From Biscogniauxia marginata (taxonomy: Eukaryota > Ascomycota > Sordariomycetes > Xylariales > Xylariaceae): 35,171 nucleotides of DNA. The notes beneath the pieces were generated by a model. That model saw only the letters and a list, made by a program, of their open reading frames with translations, was not told the DNA's origin and did no database searches. Of this stretch, positions 24,091-34,935 are shown piece after piece (the first letter of the stretch is position 1; each line of letters begins with the position of its first letter). The stretch spans positions 1 through 35,171 of the forward strand of contig MU404247.1 in NCBI GenBank assembly GCA_022695795.1, given 5' to 3'. Both the position numbers and the translations under genes were made by a program.

Positions 24091-27000
24091 GACAAACACT
24101 GGCCGAGTGTCAATATAGTCGGGTAGGTGAGAGTAGAGCTTCGCAACTGGCTCCTCCTTTGACATTAATTCTCCACCAACGTGAACATGGCCCTTGTTTT
24201 CTTCCGCATCGACCCCAGAGGCTGACGTTGTTGGGGTTCTCGGAATAGCCTGGGAAGTATCGGAACGCAGACTTTCCGTGATAGTAGATAGTGTAGCCGT
24301 GTCTCGGGGCTGTTGAGAGAAAAAGGTAGTTTCAAGGGGGCCCTCGGGGATCTTTGAAACAATGTCTTGAGATAGTACGGCACGGATCTGCGGCGTGGGA
24401 TCTTGCCAGGTTTCCTCGGGTTCATGAATACTACCAGCTAGCTCATCGGGCGACGGTAGATCAATGGGAGCAATGGTGAATATGTCTTTATCGACTTTTC
24501 CCTCATACAATAGGTCAGTTTCAATTGAAAGATTCTGGATACTCCTGTTAGGGGCAGCAGTTTCATATTTCACGCCCGGGGCGTCATGAATGGCAACCAG
24601 GCCTTGAGCTTCAGTAGGCAGCTCCTGCTTACTTTCTAGTGCTGAATGTGCCGGATCCTCGCCGCTACGACGTATCTTAGGAACAAGCTCCGGTGAGAGT
24701 CGCTTAATAGCGTCCTCTACCAATTCGTTGACGGTAGCGCCACCTAGAATCTTCAGCACAGGCATATCTAAATCAAGCTCCTTAGTGAACCATGATCGCA
24801 TATCCACAGCAAAAAGAGAGTCGACCCCAAGCTCGACAATTGCAGTGTCAGCTGTTATGCCACGCTCGTCTGGGTTCATATTAAGGCGCAAGTATAGGGT
24901 ACTGAGAAGACCATCTAGTAAGAGTTGGTGGATGGCGCCCTCGTCCGTCATTTCTGAGAGCTTACCGCGAATAGAGGAGCTATCTACCTGGCCCTCTGAA
25001 GCGGAATCTCCACTAGGCTTGATCATCTGGAGCCAGTTGAAGCGAGGCGTATTTACCCATATCGGCGGGTTAGGATTGCGCTCCATATCGAGGCGTTGGA
25101 GACCGGCAGTAATCTCTGGGTTCATGCCCGAGTCAGGGTTGCCGGCAACGATGGCCTCGGAAAAGAACTGATAGAACTCCCACTCGCTAATGTTGACATA
25201 ACCGATATTCTTGAGGCGATCTAATTTGCGTGGGTCTCGGTTGAGGTACCCAAGGCCGACGATGCCAGGCATGTTAATGGCACTGCCACATAGCCCACGC
25301 ATACGACGGCCAGCCACTAAGCTGCACATAAAGGCATTGGCAGCGGCGTATGCGGTCTGGCCCATATTCCCGGACACATATGCTAGTGAGGAGAAGACTA
25401 TGAAGAAGTCTAGATCATTTTTGTTGAAAAGTTCGTCTAGAAAGACGGTGCCATCTACCTTGGGGCGAAGTGTCTTATCGAACTCGGCGTGTGTCTTGTT
25501 GGCGAAAAGGCCGTCAATGAGGACCATAGCTCCGTTGGCAACTCCGGCAATCGGTGGCATGTCTTGGCTAATTTTCTTGTGTATAGCACGTACGGAGGCA
25601 CGATTGGTGATGTCCATTTGGTAGATTTTGACTACAGCACCTTCAGAACGGACGAATTCAAGCCAGTTAGGATCTACCTGGGGACTTCTCGAGGCCAGGG
25701 CTACATATCTGGCACCGCGTTGCACCATCCATTTGGTAAGTTGTAGACCAAGTTCACCGGTCAGCCCGACCATGAAATATGTTCTGTCACTACGGAACTG
25801 AATGGACTGGTCGGCTGGGGCGATTGCAACTGGAACGGTAGCATCGGCTTTCCAGTCAATAATTTGAAGCCCCGTGGAACACACATCGTGTGATGAGATG
25901 GCCGATGCGCGGAGCACGGTAGCACATTCTCCCGGCTGCTCTATAGCTAACAGGCCATATTTGACCGCGACAGCGAGAGTAGCGCTAGCATCAACCCCAG
26001 TAGTGAATGCTTGGGGGCTATACAAGAATGATGCTGTCTTGGTCTCGCAACCAGGGGCAAGATATTTCTTAAGTTTGCGCGCGATCGTCTTGGCCTCAGC
26101 GGCCTCAGAGAGGTCGAAGAACGAGGTAACATTTTCTGGGATAGTCCTGACTAGTACACGATCTGGCGTCAAGTGGTGAATGTGCCTTGCCCCACTGGCC
26201 GTAGAGGACACGGATGTCATGACGATGGGCTTCCCTGTCCTTTCGGCTGCGCTTCTGATGGTCTGCGCAAGTAGGGTTGTCGGCTCGTGGACGAGCACGA
26301 CGCCGGGAGTGGCTCCTATAATGGTGGTAGCCAAGAGCTGAGCAGCGCTGTAGAGAAGCAGATCATTTTCTCTCTCTTCTATAACGTCAATTTCGACAGC
26401 CCAAGCCCTAGGTATTGAGATAATTGATTGGTTCACTCCCGATAACGCGACAACTGTCTTGTCAGTGTCCGTGGTGCGTCCGAGCGTGACATAGAAGCAA
26501 CCAGAAGTACTGACTCTTATGGGGGTCAGCAAGCATTTCCTGATAATGATTTTAACATTGTCATCGGTAGCGGTTGGTTGTGGGCGCTGGCGAAGCTTGT
26601 AGGACGGGATCCCGCGTTCGACCTCGACAGCCACCTTAGATTGATCTAGATCGTGCGTGATGAGCCTTCTCTCAGAGTTGACACGTGCGTTAATATCTGG
26701 GACGGGCAGATATCGCGGAATGAGCAGCATGTTGTTCTGGATAGACAGTTCACGCTCAATAGTGAACAAGGGATCATTGATCTTGATACTGTCCGTAGAG
26801 AAACCGTAAGTGAGGCGCAATCTTAACAAGTGATGAGCGACAACGATAGGGGTGGGCCTATCATTGCCATCGAAGTTGAGGACCTGTAGTCGCAGAGAGG
26901 GCATCTCGCCCACCAGGCATCTGCCAACGGCGACCATCATATTCATGTATGGGTCCTCACCTCGACTACCGATTGTGACCCATAGCATGTTATGGGAGTT

Positions 27001-30000
27001 ATCGCATAGCCTGACGACTGCCTCAAATTTTTCCTTGGTAAAAGGCCTGAAGAAATGTTCATCGAGCTCCATCAAGCTGATCACAGTTGGTTTGGCATCA
27101 ATTGTTTCGGTACCAACGTCGACAACTGTCTCGGAGTGGATGATGTCATTGAAGAAAGGCCCAAGGAGGCTTCTCAACCCACGGACAAGGCGGCTAGTCT
27201 GGACAGTCTGTCCACCTATAATCAAAAGCTTGTCATTAAACTTCTTTGTGCCAGAGTATGCCAGTGGATCACGAATGATTTCCATTTCTCTGTCAACAGC
27301 CATGGAGCACATAACCGAGAAGGGAACCGCGTATGATTTTTCCTCGGGTGTAGCAGTGTCGATTCCAGAGAACCCCGTCTCTCTAAGGATGTCATCCCAA
27401 GCTTTTTGCGATATGAATGGTGAATCCCTGCGGCCGTCTTCAGCTGAAACAAACCAGTCAGGGCGGACACAACCGCAGAGCCCAATACTTAGCGATCTGT
27501 TGTCCGTGATCTCATGGAGAGCAAGGTAACCACCCGGTCGAAGCAAGATACGAACGTTCTTCAAAGCCCTCCCTAGAGATGCCGCCGTGTGAATAGTGTT
27601 ACTAGCAATGACTAGGTCATAATAGCCCGCCGTGAACCCTTGATCTGTAGGGTCGTACTCAATATCCAAGCTCTTAAAAAATATCTTTTTCGATTGGGAA
27701 TCTGAGAATGCGGAGCAGATGCCCTCAACACTAGCGAACTCGGCGTCCGCATACGTGTAGGACATTAAATTGTCGCCCATGACATCTAGGATCATTTTGG
27801 TACATGATCCTTTGCCTGAACCAATTTCAAGTACTCTAAGATTGCGATGCCTAAACGCTAGTTGACCGACCAATGCACCCAAACGTTCACGGTAGACTTG
27901 GTAACCTGTAATGGTCTCATAGAAGCCGTCAAAAAATTGTCTAGACCCAGGTTCTTCCTTGATGGAAAGCTTGCCACGAAGGAATGGAGCTAAGCGCTCT
28001 TTAATCCAAAGACATAGCTGTATTTGAGTATTTGTCTTAGCTAGGTGCTCCGCCGGGGATTTCAGGACTTCCCAAGTGTCGTTGAGCCACCATTTCTTGC
28101 AGGTAGCGTGCCTCCCAGCTTCCACGAGCTTCACAATATTTTCGACCCATTTAAGGATGGCGCGCTGGTGCTCTGTGCCGTTTTTGATCTCTTCGAGGGT
28201 AATAGATTTGTAAATGTCGCGAACAATGTAGAGGGATAAGCGCTCGGTAAAGTTTGCGACCTTCTCGTCATTAACCGAGATCGAACATCCGTCCCAATTT
28301 GCGACAAGATCAGGGTCTGCAATATCCCACGTGATAGCTGCGAAGGTTTCGCGATCGTCTGCTGCAGTTGGCTTAGAGAGAGGAGTCACGTGTAGCCCTT
28401 GAATCTGGACAATGGCACACCTGTCATCTTCATTATACAAGTCGACATCTCCTGTTATGCCATCATGGGCGTCTTTCGAAAGACGCGCATCGAAAGGCAA
28501 TGGAATATCGACACCGGCATTGACTTCACAGGCTCTAGGGTTGATGGCGATACTGTTGATCCTCGTGGGAACGTGCAAGGTCCAAAGGCGACCGTCACCG
28601 GGAGCGCCAATTGCAGCAAATACCGACTGGAAAGCAACGTCGAGAGTTGCTGGATGGATGACCCATCCTGAAGAAGGGAACTCTTCGTCAGAAGAGACTG
28701 TGATTATGCCCCTAGAACCCCCATTGGTTCTCTGTAGATTGGTCACTCCTTGAAACATGCCCGTGTATCCGTAACCAAGAGCGGCGAGTGTTTCATAGAA
28801 GTACTCAACATCGGTGTTGATGAAATTGTTCACCCACTCCATCCTTTTTGGCAATACCTCATCCGAATGCTTGCCAATGGTGAGATGAACTTGACCATTG
28901 GCCATCGAGGTGAATCCGCCGTCTTTGTTGAGGCAAGCATGGCAAAAAAAGTCCGCTGTTATATATGCTTCCGTCCCAGTAACCTCATTTCTGATGTTGG
29001 TTAGCACGAAGATAGTTTCCACGGCAGCATTGTCGTCCATAAAAGGCAGGCCCCGGTGAATGCTAAAGTCCCGTAGTTCTATCAGCCTGGTTTTTTCGAA
29101 CGGTGCAAGGCTTTTTGAAGCCTCTAGTGCCATAACTGCAAATCCAGCGGCAGGAAAAACCATCTGACCTTCAATCTGGTGACCGTGCAACCAAGGCAAC
29201 TCTTTTGGTTTAAGATAGTTACGCCAACGCAGCTCACCTTCAATCTCATCAGTCGTGCGGGTGCCTAAGAGTTCGTGGGTGGCATGGACGCGGAGGCGGT
29301 AGGCCTTCGATATACGACTCTCATTCCACAGCACTTTGTCGTGGTCCCAAGTATAAGTTGGTAGATCCTTGGCTACCTCAAAAGGTGCTTCCTTTGTGAA
29401 TACTCGCTGGAAGGCCTGGAAATTTATTGATGAAGGTCCAAAGACACTCCAAATAGAGCCTAAGACATTAGACATAGCAAGAGCATCGTTTGTACCGCGC
29501 GTCAAGGTTCCAAAGTAGGGTATAGCCGATCCTTGAAACTCCTCGATAGTGAGGCTAGCAGGCCCCTTTAGAGCTGGGTGCGGGCCTACTTCGAGTGCCA
29601 ACCCTGGGACTCCATTGGCAGCAAGGGCTGCCTCCAAGGCCTGGAAAAAGAGAACAGGCTGCAGCATGTTGTCCCGCCAGTAGATATCCTTAAGAGCTGA
29701 TTTCATATCCATCGTAATTTTCTGGCCACCTAATACAGACGAATACCAGGGACACGCATCTGTAGCAGGCTCGTGGATCTGGATATCGCACTGTTTGAGC
29801 GACTTGACATATGGCTCAGAGCAGGGGTCCATATGAAAGCAATGGTATGCTGTGTCTACTTTAAGCTTCCTTGCAAACTTTAGCTCGTCTTGAAAGACCA
29901 TCTCAACAAGATCGATAGCATCTGCATCCCCTGATATAGTGACACTAGCAGATGAATTGCTAGCCGCCAGCTGAGCTGCGCCTTTGAGTTTGGGTAAACT

Positions 30001-32547
30001 ACAAAGATCGTTGGCATCCTGCATATCGGTCCCAATAGCAATCATGGCGCCATGTTGACCCTTGTTACTTTTTGCTAGCGAAGCGCATTTACCCCTATAG
30101 TAGGCAACACGGATGGCGTCATCGGCGGATAGAAAACCGGCAGCATAGGCGCAGGCGATCTCGCCGGAGGAATGACCAACCACAGCGCTGAAGTGAATAC
30201 CAGCTTGTCGTAAGAGGTCAACGACCATAACTTGAACCGCTGTACAGACTGGCTGGGAGATGGCTGCCAAGGCGATACGAGAGTTGTCATTTGATGCAAA
30301 TATCTCATCTTTTAGCGACCATTCGGGGCCGTCCGGTAACCTGGATAAGGAGTTCTCAAGATTTTCTATGATGGACTCAGCCAGACAGGAAGCTAGGATC
30401 AGTTCCCGGCCCACTGCAGAAAAAGGAGTCAGTAATTGCTATATTTGGATTGTTTTTAACCCATAAAACTTGTCTCGGGAGCAAAAGCTCATATAATATG
30501 CCAGAATATGCACTTTTTACTCAGGAGATAAGCCATAATGGGCAATAGAGAACTCCAAAATTAGCTTACTGTTGACCCATTGGGCTCCCTGGCCTGTAAA
30601 TATACCTAGAATATCTTGTGCGCTCTTTGGGTTGATGCGAATACCGAGATGCTCCCTTTTGGTCTCGGTGTCGTTCAGGGCCGTCTCTATCTGGGATGCA
30701 AGGGAGTCAATGGAATATGCCGAGAATGTGATACGAAATTTCAGAGCTGTCCGGCGAAAAAGAGACCAAGATAAGGTACCGAGATTGAAATCAGGGTTCT
30801 CATGGATAAACCCAAGGTACGACTTTAGGGAAGCGATAAGAGACTTTTCAGAAGCTGCCGAGAAAACAAATAGATAAGGGGCCAAAGTTGGAGGTGATCT
30901 GGCAGTCTCAATAGATCCTAGCTCAGATTGTGGTTCGTAACTCTCAATGATAACATGAGCGTTGGCACCGCCGAATCCGAAGCTATTGATGCTGGCCCGG
31001 CGTGGAACACCAGGCGGGAGGTCAGGCCACTCACGGGGCTCGACCACTACTTTAAGATTCGAATAATAAGGCTCTATATCGGGGTTTAACTTGATGAAAT
31101 GCATGTTCGGAGGGACTATAGAAAAAAGGAGTCAGTAATTACTGCATTTAGACTGTTTTTAACCCGTGAAACATGTCTCCGGAGCAAAAACTCATATAAC
31201 AAGCCAGAACAGGCATATTTTACTCATGAGACAGGCTATAAGGGGCAATAAAGAACTCCAAAAAAGTAGCTTACTAATCTTGTTCTGGATCGCTAAGGAA
31301 GCTTTCATTAGACCTGCAATGCCAGCAGTGCCTTCAGTGTGGCCGATGATGGTCTTGATGGAACCGACATAGAGCACGTCCTCGTCCTCCAAGTCATCGT
31401 CAATGGGATTCTTGCCAACTTCCTCGCCTCTATGGGAAAAGAAAGCTTCGTGAATCGCCGCCGCTTCTTGTGGGTCACCAGCTTTAGTACCCGTCCCATG
31501 GGCCTCGAAATATTGACACCGGTCACTGCGCTTGGTGAGGTCTAAGCCAGCACGCGCATAGGTGTCCCGAATAAGAGATGCTTGCAGTGTAGAACTTGCT
31601 GTCCCTAGGTTAGTAGTCAATACCGCTATTGCTAAAGAGAGGCAACTCACGCATTGTGATTCCAGGGGTTCTCCCATCTTGGTTAACACCAGTTTCACGA
31701 ATGATATACTCAATGTGATCACCATCTCTTAGAGCGGCTGAAAGAGTCTTCATTACAACAGAGCCAACCCCCTCCCCACGAGCATAACCATCGGCGTTAG
31801 CATCCCACATACGCGAACGACCAGATGCAGACAACATATTCAAGTTACTCTCGGCGACAAACATGGTTGGGCCAAAAATGAGATTGGTGCCCGCCGCAAC
31901 TGCAACAGGAGACTCCCCACTTCGTAGAGTCTGTACAGCCTGGTGAACAGCGACGAGGCTACTCGAGCAAGCTGTATCTATTGTCATGGAAGGGCCATGC
32001 CAGTTAAAGAAATAAGAGACTCGATTTGATAAGATACTGCGGGCGGACCCGATAGCTGCGTAAGTCGGTATGTTCTCGCTATCACCATAGACTGAGATCT
32101 TTGTTAGTAAATAATATGAGTATACTTTAACTGGGCGAATGTACCAATCTGTGAGAAATCGTCGCACATGACACCGACGTAAACGGCTGTTTGCGAGCCA
32201 GCCAGTGACTCAATGCTAAGGCCCGCAGCCTCAAGGGATTCGTATACAGTCTCCATTAGCACGCGTTGCTGAGGGTCGATAGCCTCAGCCTCGCTCGTCG
32301 GAATATTGAAGAACTGAGCATCAAAAAGTCGGGGGTCTCCGGAAAGGAGATATGCCGACAATACATTACTGGCACCATGGTGATGGCCATCTTGGTTGTA
32401 GAAATTATCAGCCTTGAAGCGATCGATTTTTCGCTGGACATCGCGCGGATTCCGTAACAGGTCCCATAGTTTCGAAGGAGAGGTCGACTCCCCGGGGAAA
32501 CGGCAACCGCTCCCAACAACAGCAATAGGCTCGTTAGTACAAGACAT
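19839..32547 (-). CDS. Highly reducing PKS-NRPS hybrid synthase, six exons, 4,073 aa
   Basis: The predicted enzyme builds a methylated, partly reduced polyketide, joins it to one amino acid and releases the product. Exons (minus strand) are 32547-32145, 32091-31651, 31598-31275, 31115-30570, 30413-22716 and 22648-19839: 12,222 nt with stop. Each junction was chosen by GT-AG, branch site and continuity of conserved motifs (for example [43 protein letters not shown]). Domain order is KS, AT, DH, C-methyltransferase, pseudo-ER, KR, ACP, C, A, T, R, the arrangement and size of ACE1/CcsA/FUS1-type fungal synthases. The start is the first ATG, directly before the KS motif [14 protein letters not shown]. 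No premature stop or frameshift is present despite the adjacent RIP block. There is no enoyl-reductase nucleotide-binding motif, so a trans-acting ER would be needed for full reduction. The product cannot be named. Confidence 0.93.
22649..22715 (-). other. Synthase intron 5 (67 nt, C-A linker)
   Basis: GTAAGT donor, GCTGAC branch site and TTCAG acceptor on the minus strand. Phase 1. Removing it joins ...ILGRG to [13 protein letters not shown], the normal transition from the C-domain linker to the adenylation domain. Confidence 0.93.
30414..30569 (-). mobile_element. Synthase intron 4 (156 nt): candidate introner-like element
   Basis: GTAAGC donor, TTACTGACT branch region and CTGCAG acceptor, phase 1, in the AT-domain start (GAQWVN|M). 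It aligns end to end with intron 3 (about 25 substitutions, mostly transitions, and 3 gap positions; about 84% identity), while the exons on either side are unrelated. A small hairpin GAGC-AAAA-GCTC sits mid-intron at 30,479-30,490 and short GGAGT/ACTCC inverse repeats lie near the ends. It is about three times longer than introns 1 and 2. Confidence 0.8.
31116..31274 (-). mobile_element. Synthase intron 3 (159 nt): candidate introner-like element
   Basis: GTAAGC donor, ATTACTGACT branch region and TATAG acceptor, phase 1, in the KS-AT linker (QNKI|IPPNMHF). It is the sister copy of intron 4, sharing long blocks such as AAAAGGAGTCAGTAATT, TTTTTAACCC and GAACTCCAAAA (plus-strand reading). Both copies have exonic A before the donor and T after the acceptor, so AGT brackets each one. 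This could be a target-site trace or coincidence. Confidence 0.8.
31599..31650 (-). other. Synthase intron 2 (52 nt)
   Basis: GTGAGT donor, TACTAAC branch site, GACAG acceptor, phase 1. Splicing restores the KS motif [18 protein letters not shown]. It resembles ordinary short fungal introns and is unlike introns 3 and 4. Confidence 0.94.
32092..32144 (-). other. Synthase intron 1 (53 nt)
   Basis: GTACAT donor, TTTACTAAC branch site, ATCTCAG acceptor, phase 1. Splicing joins CDDFSQI to [14 protein letters not shown] nearer AG (AAAG, four bases past the branch A) is rejected because it breaks this conserved junction. Confidence 0.92.
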
Positions 32548-33368
32548 AGTATAGCAGACTACTACTTGACAGGATGATATATGTACTTGTATGTATAAGC
32601 CGCGGTGGCCTATGGTATGGTACTGACGTGGCTGGCTTTGTTATCTCTAGGCTAACTGGTAGCATTATTAGCGTGGCGGGTCTATTCAAAACATGAGAGC
32701 TATGCGTACCTGAGGTAGTCGGCAGTAACTTATGGTATCCTAAGATTTGTGTAGGGCTGTTCCTATGGTATACAGTGAAGTCCTAGGTTGGGAGTGGGAA
32801 TAAAGGGCAAAGCCAGGCCACGAAGATGATGCAGCAAGATTCCAAACAAGAAGAGAAAATTGCAATGAAGATTACCTGATAATGCAATTTCCCGGCCCAA
32901 AAGAACACAGATTACTAGTAAAGATATTAAGAGGCAATATTGAACAGCAATAGTCGTACAGATAGTATAGCAAGATGCTCAAAAGAGAGCAGATATATGA
33001 GAATAGGCGTGCAGCAAACCGTAGTCAATCTGTATAGAAACTGGAAATGAAAGTTCAGTATAAATGTGAGATCTGTCGCGCCTCGGCCTCTTAGTACTAA
33101 ATATCCACATCAAGTAAACCAGTAAGTCTATCAATCCACTGGCGTCATTAGAGATGATCTTCAGGCACTTTTGTGAACGCATTCAGTAGAGTAAGCAGCA
33201 TGGGAATAAATCGGGTTCCATATGCGGCGCGGAAACCCCTATCTGCATAAATCTCACCATGCTTAATCTTCACTGTTACCCCTGTATATCGGATGTATAC
33301 GAGCTGTTGATGCTTGTTCTCTTTTATTTTCTTTTTCTTTTTCTTTATTTGCCTGTTCTTCAGCTGTA

Positions 33369-33389
33369 TCGCATCAAATGCTGATGCGA
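33369..33389. promoter_or_regulatory. Perfect 8-bp inverted repeat, possible operator
   Basis: TCGCATCA, a 5-nt spacer, then TGATGCGA: an exact dyad in the shared promoter region. It suits a dimeric DNA-binding regulator. No factor can be assigned, and it is not the CGG-based dyad of many Zn2Cys6 proteins. Confidence 0.45.
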
Positions 33390-33605
33390 GCCAAACGAGT
33401 GCTTAGGTTTCTACACCACCAATAGTGGGTCAGCCATACTTCGTGCTAAGCTTAGACCGTGACAATCTGAGTGCATTGGTCACCAGGTACCTAGGTATGT
33501 AAGTATGTAGGTATCATACGTCTTGTATGGGAGTTTTGTGTACTTTGGTACAAATAAGTACCTAGGATGCGATGCAATTCTTAGGTATTCAATCACTTAG
33601 TGGGT

Positions 33606-33675
33606 CAGTCAGCCAGTTGGTCTGCTATCTTACCAACTGCAGTGACAACTTGCTGACTGGCTGATAGGCTGACTG
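33606..33675. repeat. Nested inverted repeats upstream of the hydrolase
   Basis: CAGTTGGT (33,614-33,621) and ACCAACTG (33,632-33,639) are exact inverse copies with a 10-nt spacer. Outside them CAGTCAGCC (33,606-33,614) is inverse to GGCTGACTG (33,667-33,675). CTGACTGGCTGA is also partly repeated in direct orientation. Confidence 0.5.
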
Positions 33676-34010
33676 GCATAGTACTATAAGTCTCGATGAC
33701 CGGAATGCTTACTTGTGCCACCTGCGCGTTTAACGTTTAACAACACATCTGCTTATACAGTAGATAATTTATAGAAACTAACAGCCTAACCGTAATACTC
33801 GACTTATTCTAGACCCAAATTAAACTATAGATAGTTTTAAATAGGTGTGCTTATCACTTGGGTGGCGAGGGAGTTTAAGAATATTATATACGTTTAGTCC
33901 ACCGCTAGGTACATTACATGTTGGTAGTTTACGACCATTCAAATCATCTAAAAGTTTCTCCTGCCCCCCCCCCACACACACACACAAATCCACACCAACA
34001 TACGTCCCTT

Positions 34011-34030
34011 TATATATATATATATATATA
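34011..34030. repeat. (TA)10 tract, possible TATA region of the hydrolase
   Basis: Ten TA dinucleotides lie 62-82 bp before the hydrolase ATG, a plausible place for a core promoter, though it may simply be a microsatellite. Confidence 0.5.
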
Positions 34031-34092
34031 CATCGTCATATTTATCACTCAACTATATAGTCCAGTCGTGAAACAATAATTCAATCACCGCC

Positions 34093-34935
34093 ATGTCAAG
34101 AAATTCTAGACAACCCCAGGCCGAGAAGCCTGCGATGCTTATGTTCCATGGCGCCGGTAGTTCGGCCGCCATCTTTGGCATACAAACTCATAGCCTTGCT
34201 AAGGAACTGTCTAAAAATTTCGATTTAGTCTTCATTGACGCCCCGACTCCTAGCTCACCGGGTCCAGGTGTATTGCCCCTCTTTGCGGACATGCCGGCCT
34301 ACTATCGTTGGATCACACCTAGTCTGTCCTATATGGGTCATCTAGCTGAAATCCTCGACCTCGACCGCTATATCCAAGCACAACTAGACCAACAAGGTGT
34401 CAAGCCTGGAGATGTTGTTGGAATCCTGGGATTCAGCCAAGGGGCTCTTGTTGCATTGGCTTTGCTCGGCCTTCGTCTAGCCGGACAGTCCGCGTTGGAT
34501 AATCTGCGCTTTTGCGTGGCTATCGGCGCTTGCACGACGGGCAACGCGGCTCAGTTGGATGGCATTGGAACAATGATAAGAACGCTATCAAGCATCCTCG
34601 GACGTGAAGACGGTAAATTTCCTGGGTACAGTGTCCAGGCATTAGGAGTTAGGGATCTGTGGTATCAGGATAGTCGTCAAATTGCGAACATGTGTGCTAA
34701 GGAAACAACTCAAATTATGGATTATCGAGATGGGCATGTGGTGCCTCGTAGAAGAGCTGAAGTTCTGAAGCTGGCCCAGATGATTATTGCAATTAATGAG
34801 GCTAGTGAGGACAGCTCAAAGAGCGGGAATACGTATAGATATTCCATTGGAGAATCAATGTCGTCCATACTTGATGGAGGCGACATCGGCAAGGAAGAAG
34901 CTACATTAGTCCAGGACGGGATAAATTATGAGTAG
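34093..34935 (+). CDS. FSH1/LovG-type serine hydrolase (probable thioesterase/esterase), 280 aa
   Basis: This is an alpha/beta-hydrolase of the serine hydrolase FSH family. The N-terminus has MLMFHGAGSSAAIFGIQ (about 15-31), like the oxyanion-loop start LHG.G.N..IF..Q of the family. The nucleophile elbow is GFSQG with Ser115, the probable acid is Asp188 in LGVRDLW, and the base is His215 in RDGHVVP. A DAPTPSSPGPGV stretch matches the family's D.P.....PGPGV region. Length fits the family plus about 40 polar C-terminal residues; no signal peptide or membrane segment is seen. It is one exon, and the ATG sits in a strong context (CACCGCCATGTC). Family members LovG and FUS5 sit in HR-PKS and PKS-NRPS clusters; LovG releases the chain from its synthase. 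Divergent placement next to the synthase suggests chain release, editing or hydrolysis of a pathway intermediate. Confidence 0.88.
   Translation: MSRNSRQPQAEKPAMLMFHGAGSSAAIFGIQTHSLAKELSKNFDLVFIDAPTPSSPGPGVLPLFADMPAYYRWITPSLSYMGHLAEILDLDRYIQAQLDQQGVKPGDVVGILGFSQGALVALALLGLRLAGQSALDNLRFCVAIGACTTGNAAQLDGIGTMIRTLSSILGREDGKFPGYSVQALGVRDLWYQDSRQIANMCAKETTQIMDYRDGHVVPRRRAEVLKLAQMIIAINEASEDSSKSGNTYRYSIGESMSSILDGGDIGKEEATLVQDGINYE

Larger units (their letters stand above)
24690..32547 (-). other. PKS half of the synthase: KS-AT-DH-MT-psiER-KR-ACP
   Basis: Approximate residues 1-2480. KS: catalytic Cys176 in DTACSSSL, His315 in EAHGTGT, His368 in [18 protein letters not shown] at 564-569, nucleophile Ser653 in GHSSGE. 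DH: His983 in [10 protein letters not shown] and Asp1163 in HPATLD, both intact. C-MT: SAM-binding LEIGSGKGS around 1433-1441, a variant of the usual LEIGAGTGG but keeping the acidic residue and glycines. About 1620-2020: degenerate structural/ER region. KR: NADPH motif VGLTGELG around 2121, Ser2247 and Tyr2260 in [16 protein letters not shown]: phosphopantetheine Ser2437 in LGVDSL. A Ser/Thr/Pro/Glu-rich linker (about 2480-2680) follows. Substrates would be malonyl-CoA, SAM and NADPH. Confidence 0.9.
32548..34092. promoter_or_regulatory. Divergent intergenic/promoter region
   Basis: About 1.5 kb separates the start codons of the synthase (minus) and the hydrolase (plus), so it must hold both promoters. 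Visible sites are a TATA-like ATACATACAAGTACATATA on the minus strand about 32,572-32,597, CCGCGG at 32,600-32,605, a TACCTAGGTA palindrome at 33,488-33,497 with a relative near 33,558, two inverted repeats listed separately, a C10 run with (AC)6 at 33,964-33,985, and (TA)10 at 34,011-34,030. No additional gene, tRNA or credible ORF was found. Confidence 0.6.

Noticed and set aside
25800..28700. Functional enoyl reductase domain in the synthase
   Set aside because: No GGVGxxA-type nucleotide-binding motif is seen between the methyltransferase and KR; the region looks like the degenerate ER typical of PKS-NRPSs.
22649..32547. Reading the synthase as five or six separate genes, each with its own start (ATG at 31,104; GTG-initiated frames at 30,414 and 22,637)
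   Set aside because: The breaks coincide with GT-AG introns with branch sites, the frames rejoin exactly inside conserved motifs, and residue numbering stays consistent over 4,073 codons.
32979..33182. 67-residue minus-strand ORF in the intergenic region
   Set aside because: No recognisable domain or homologous motif and short; likely chance in the promoter region.
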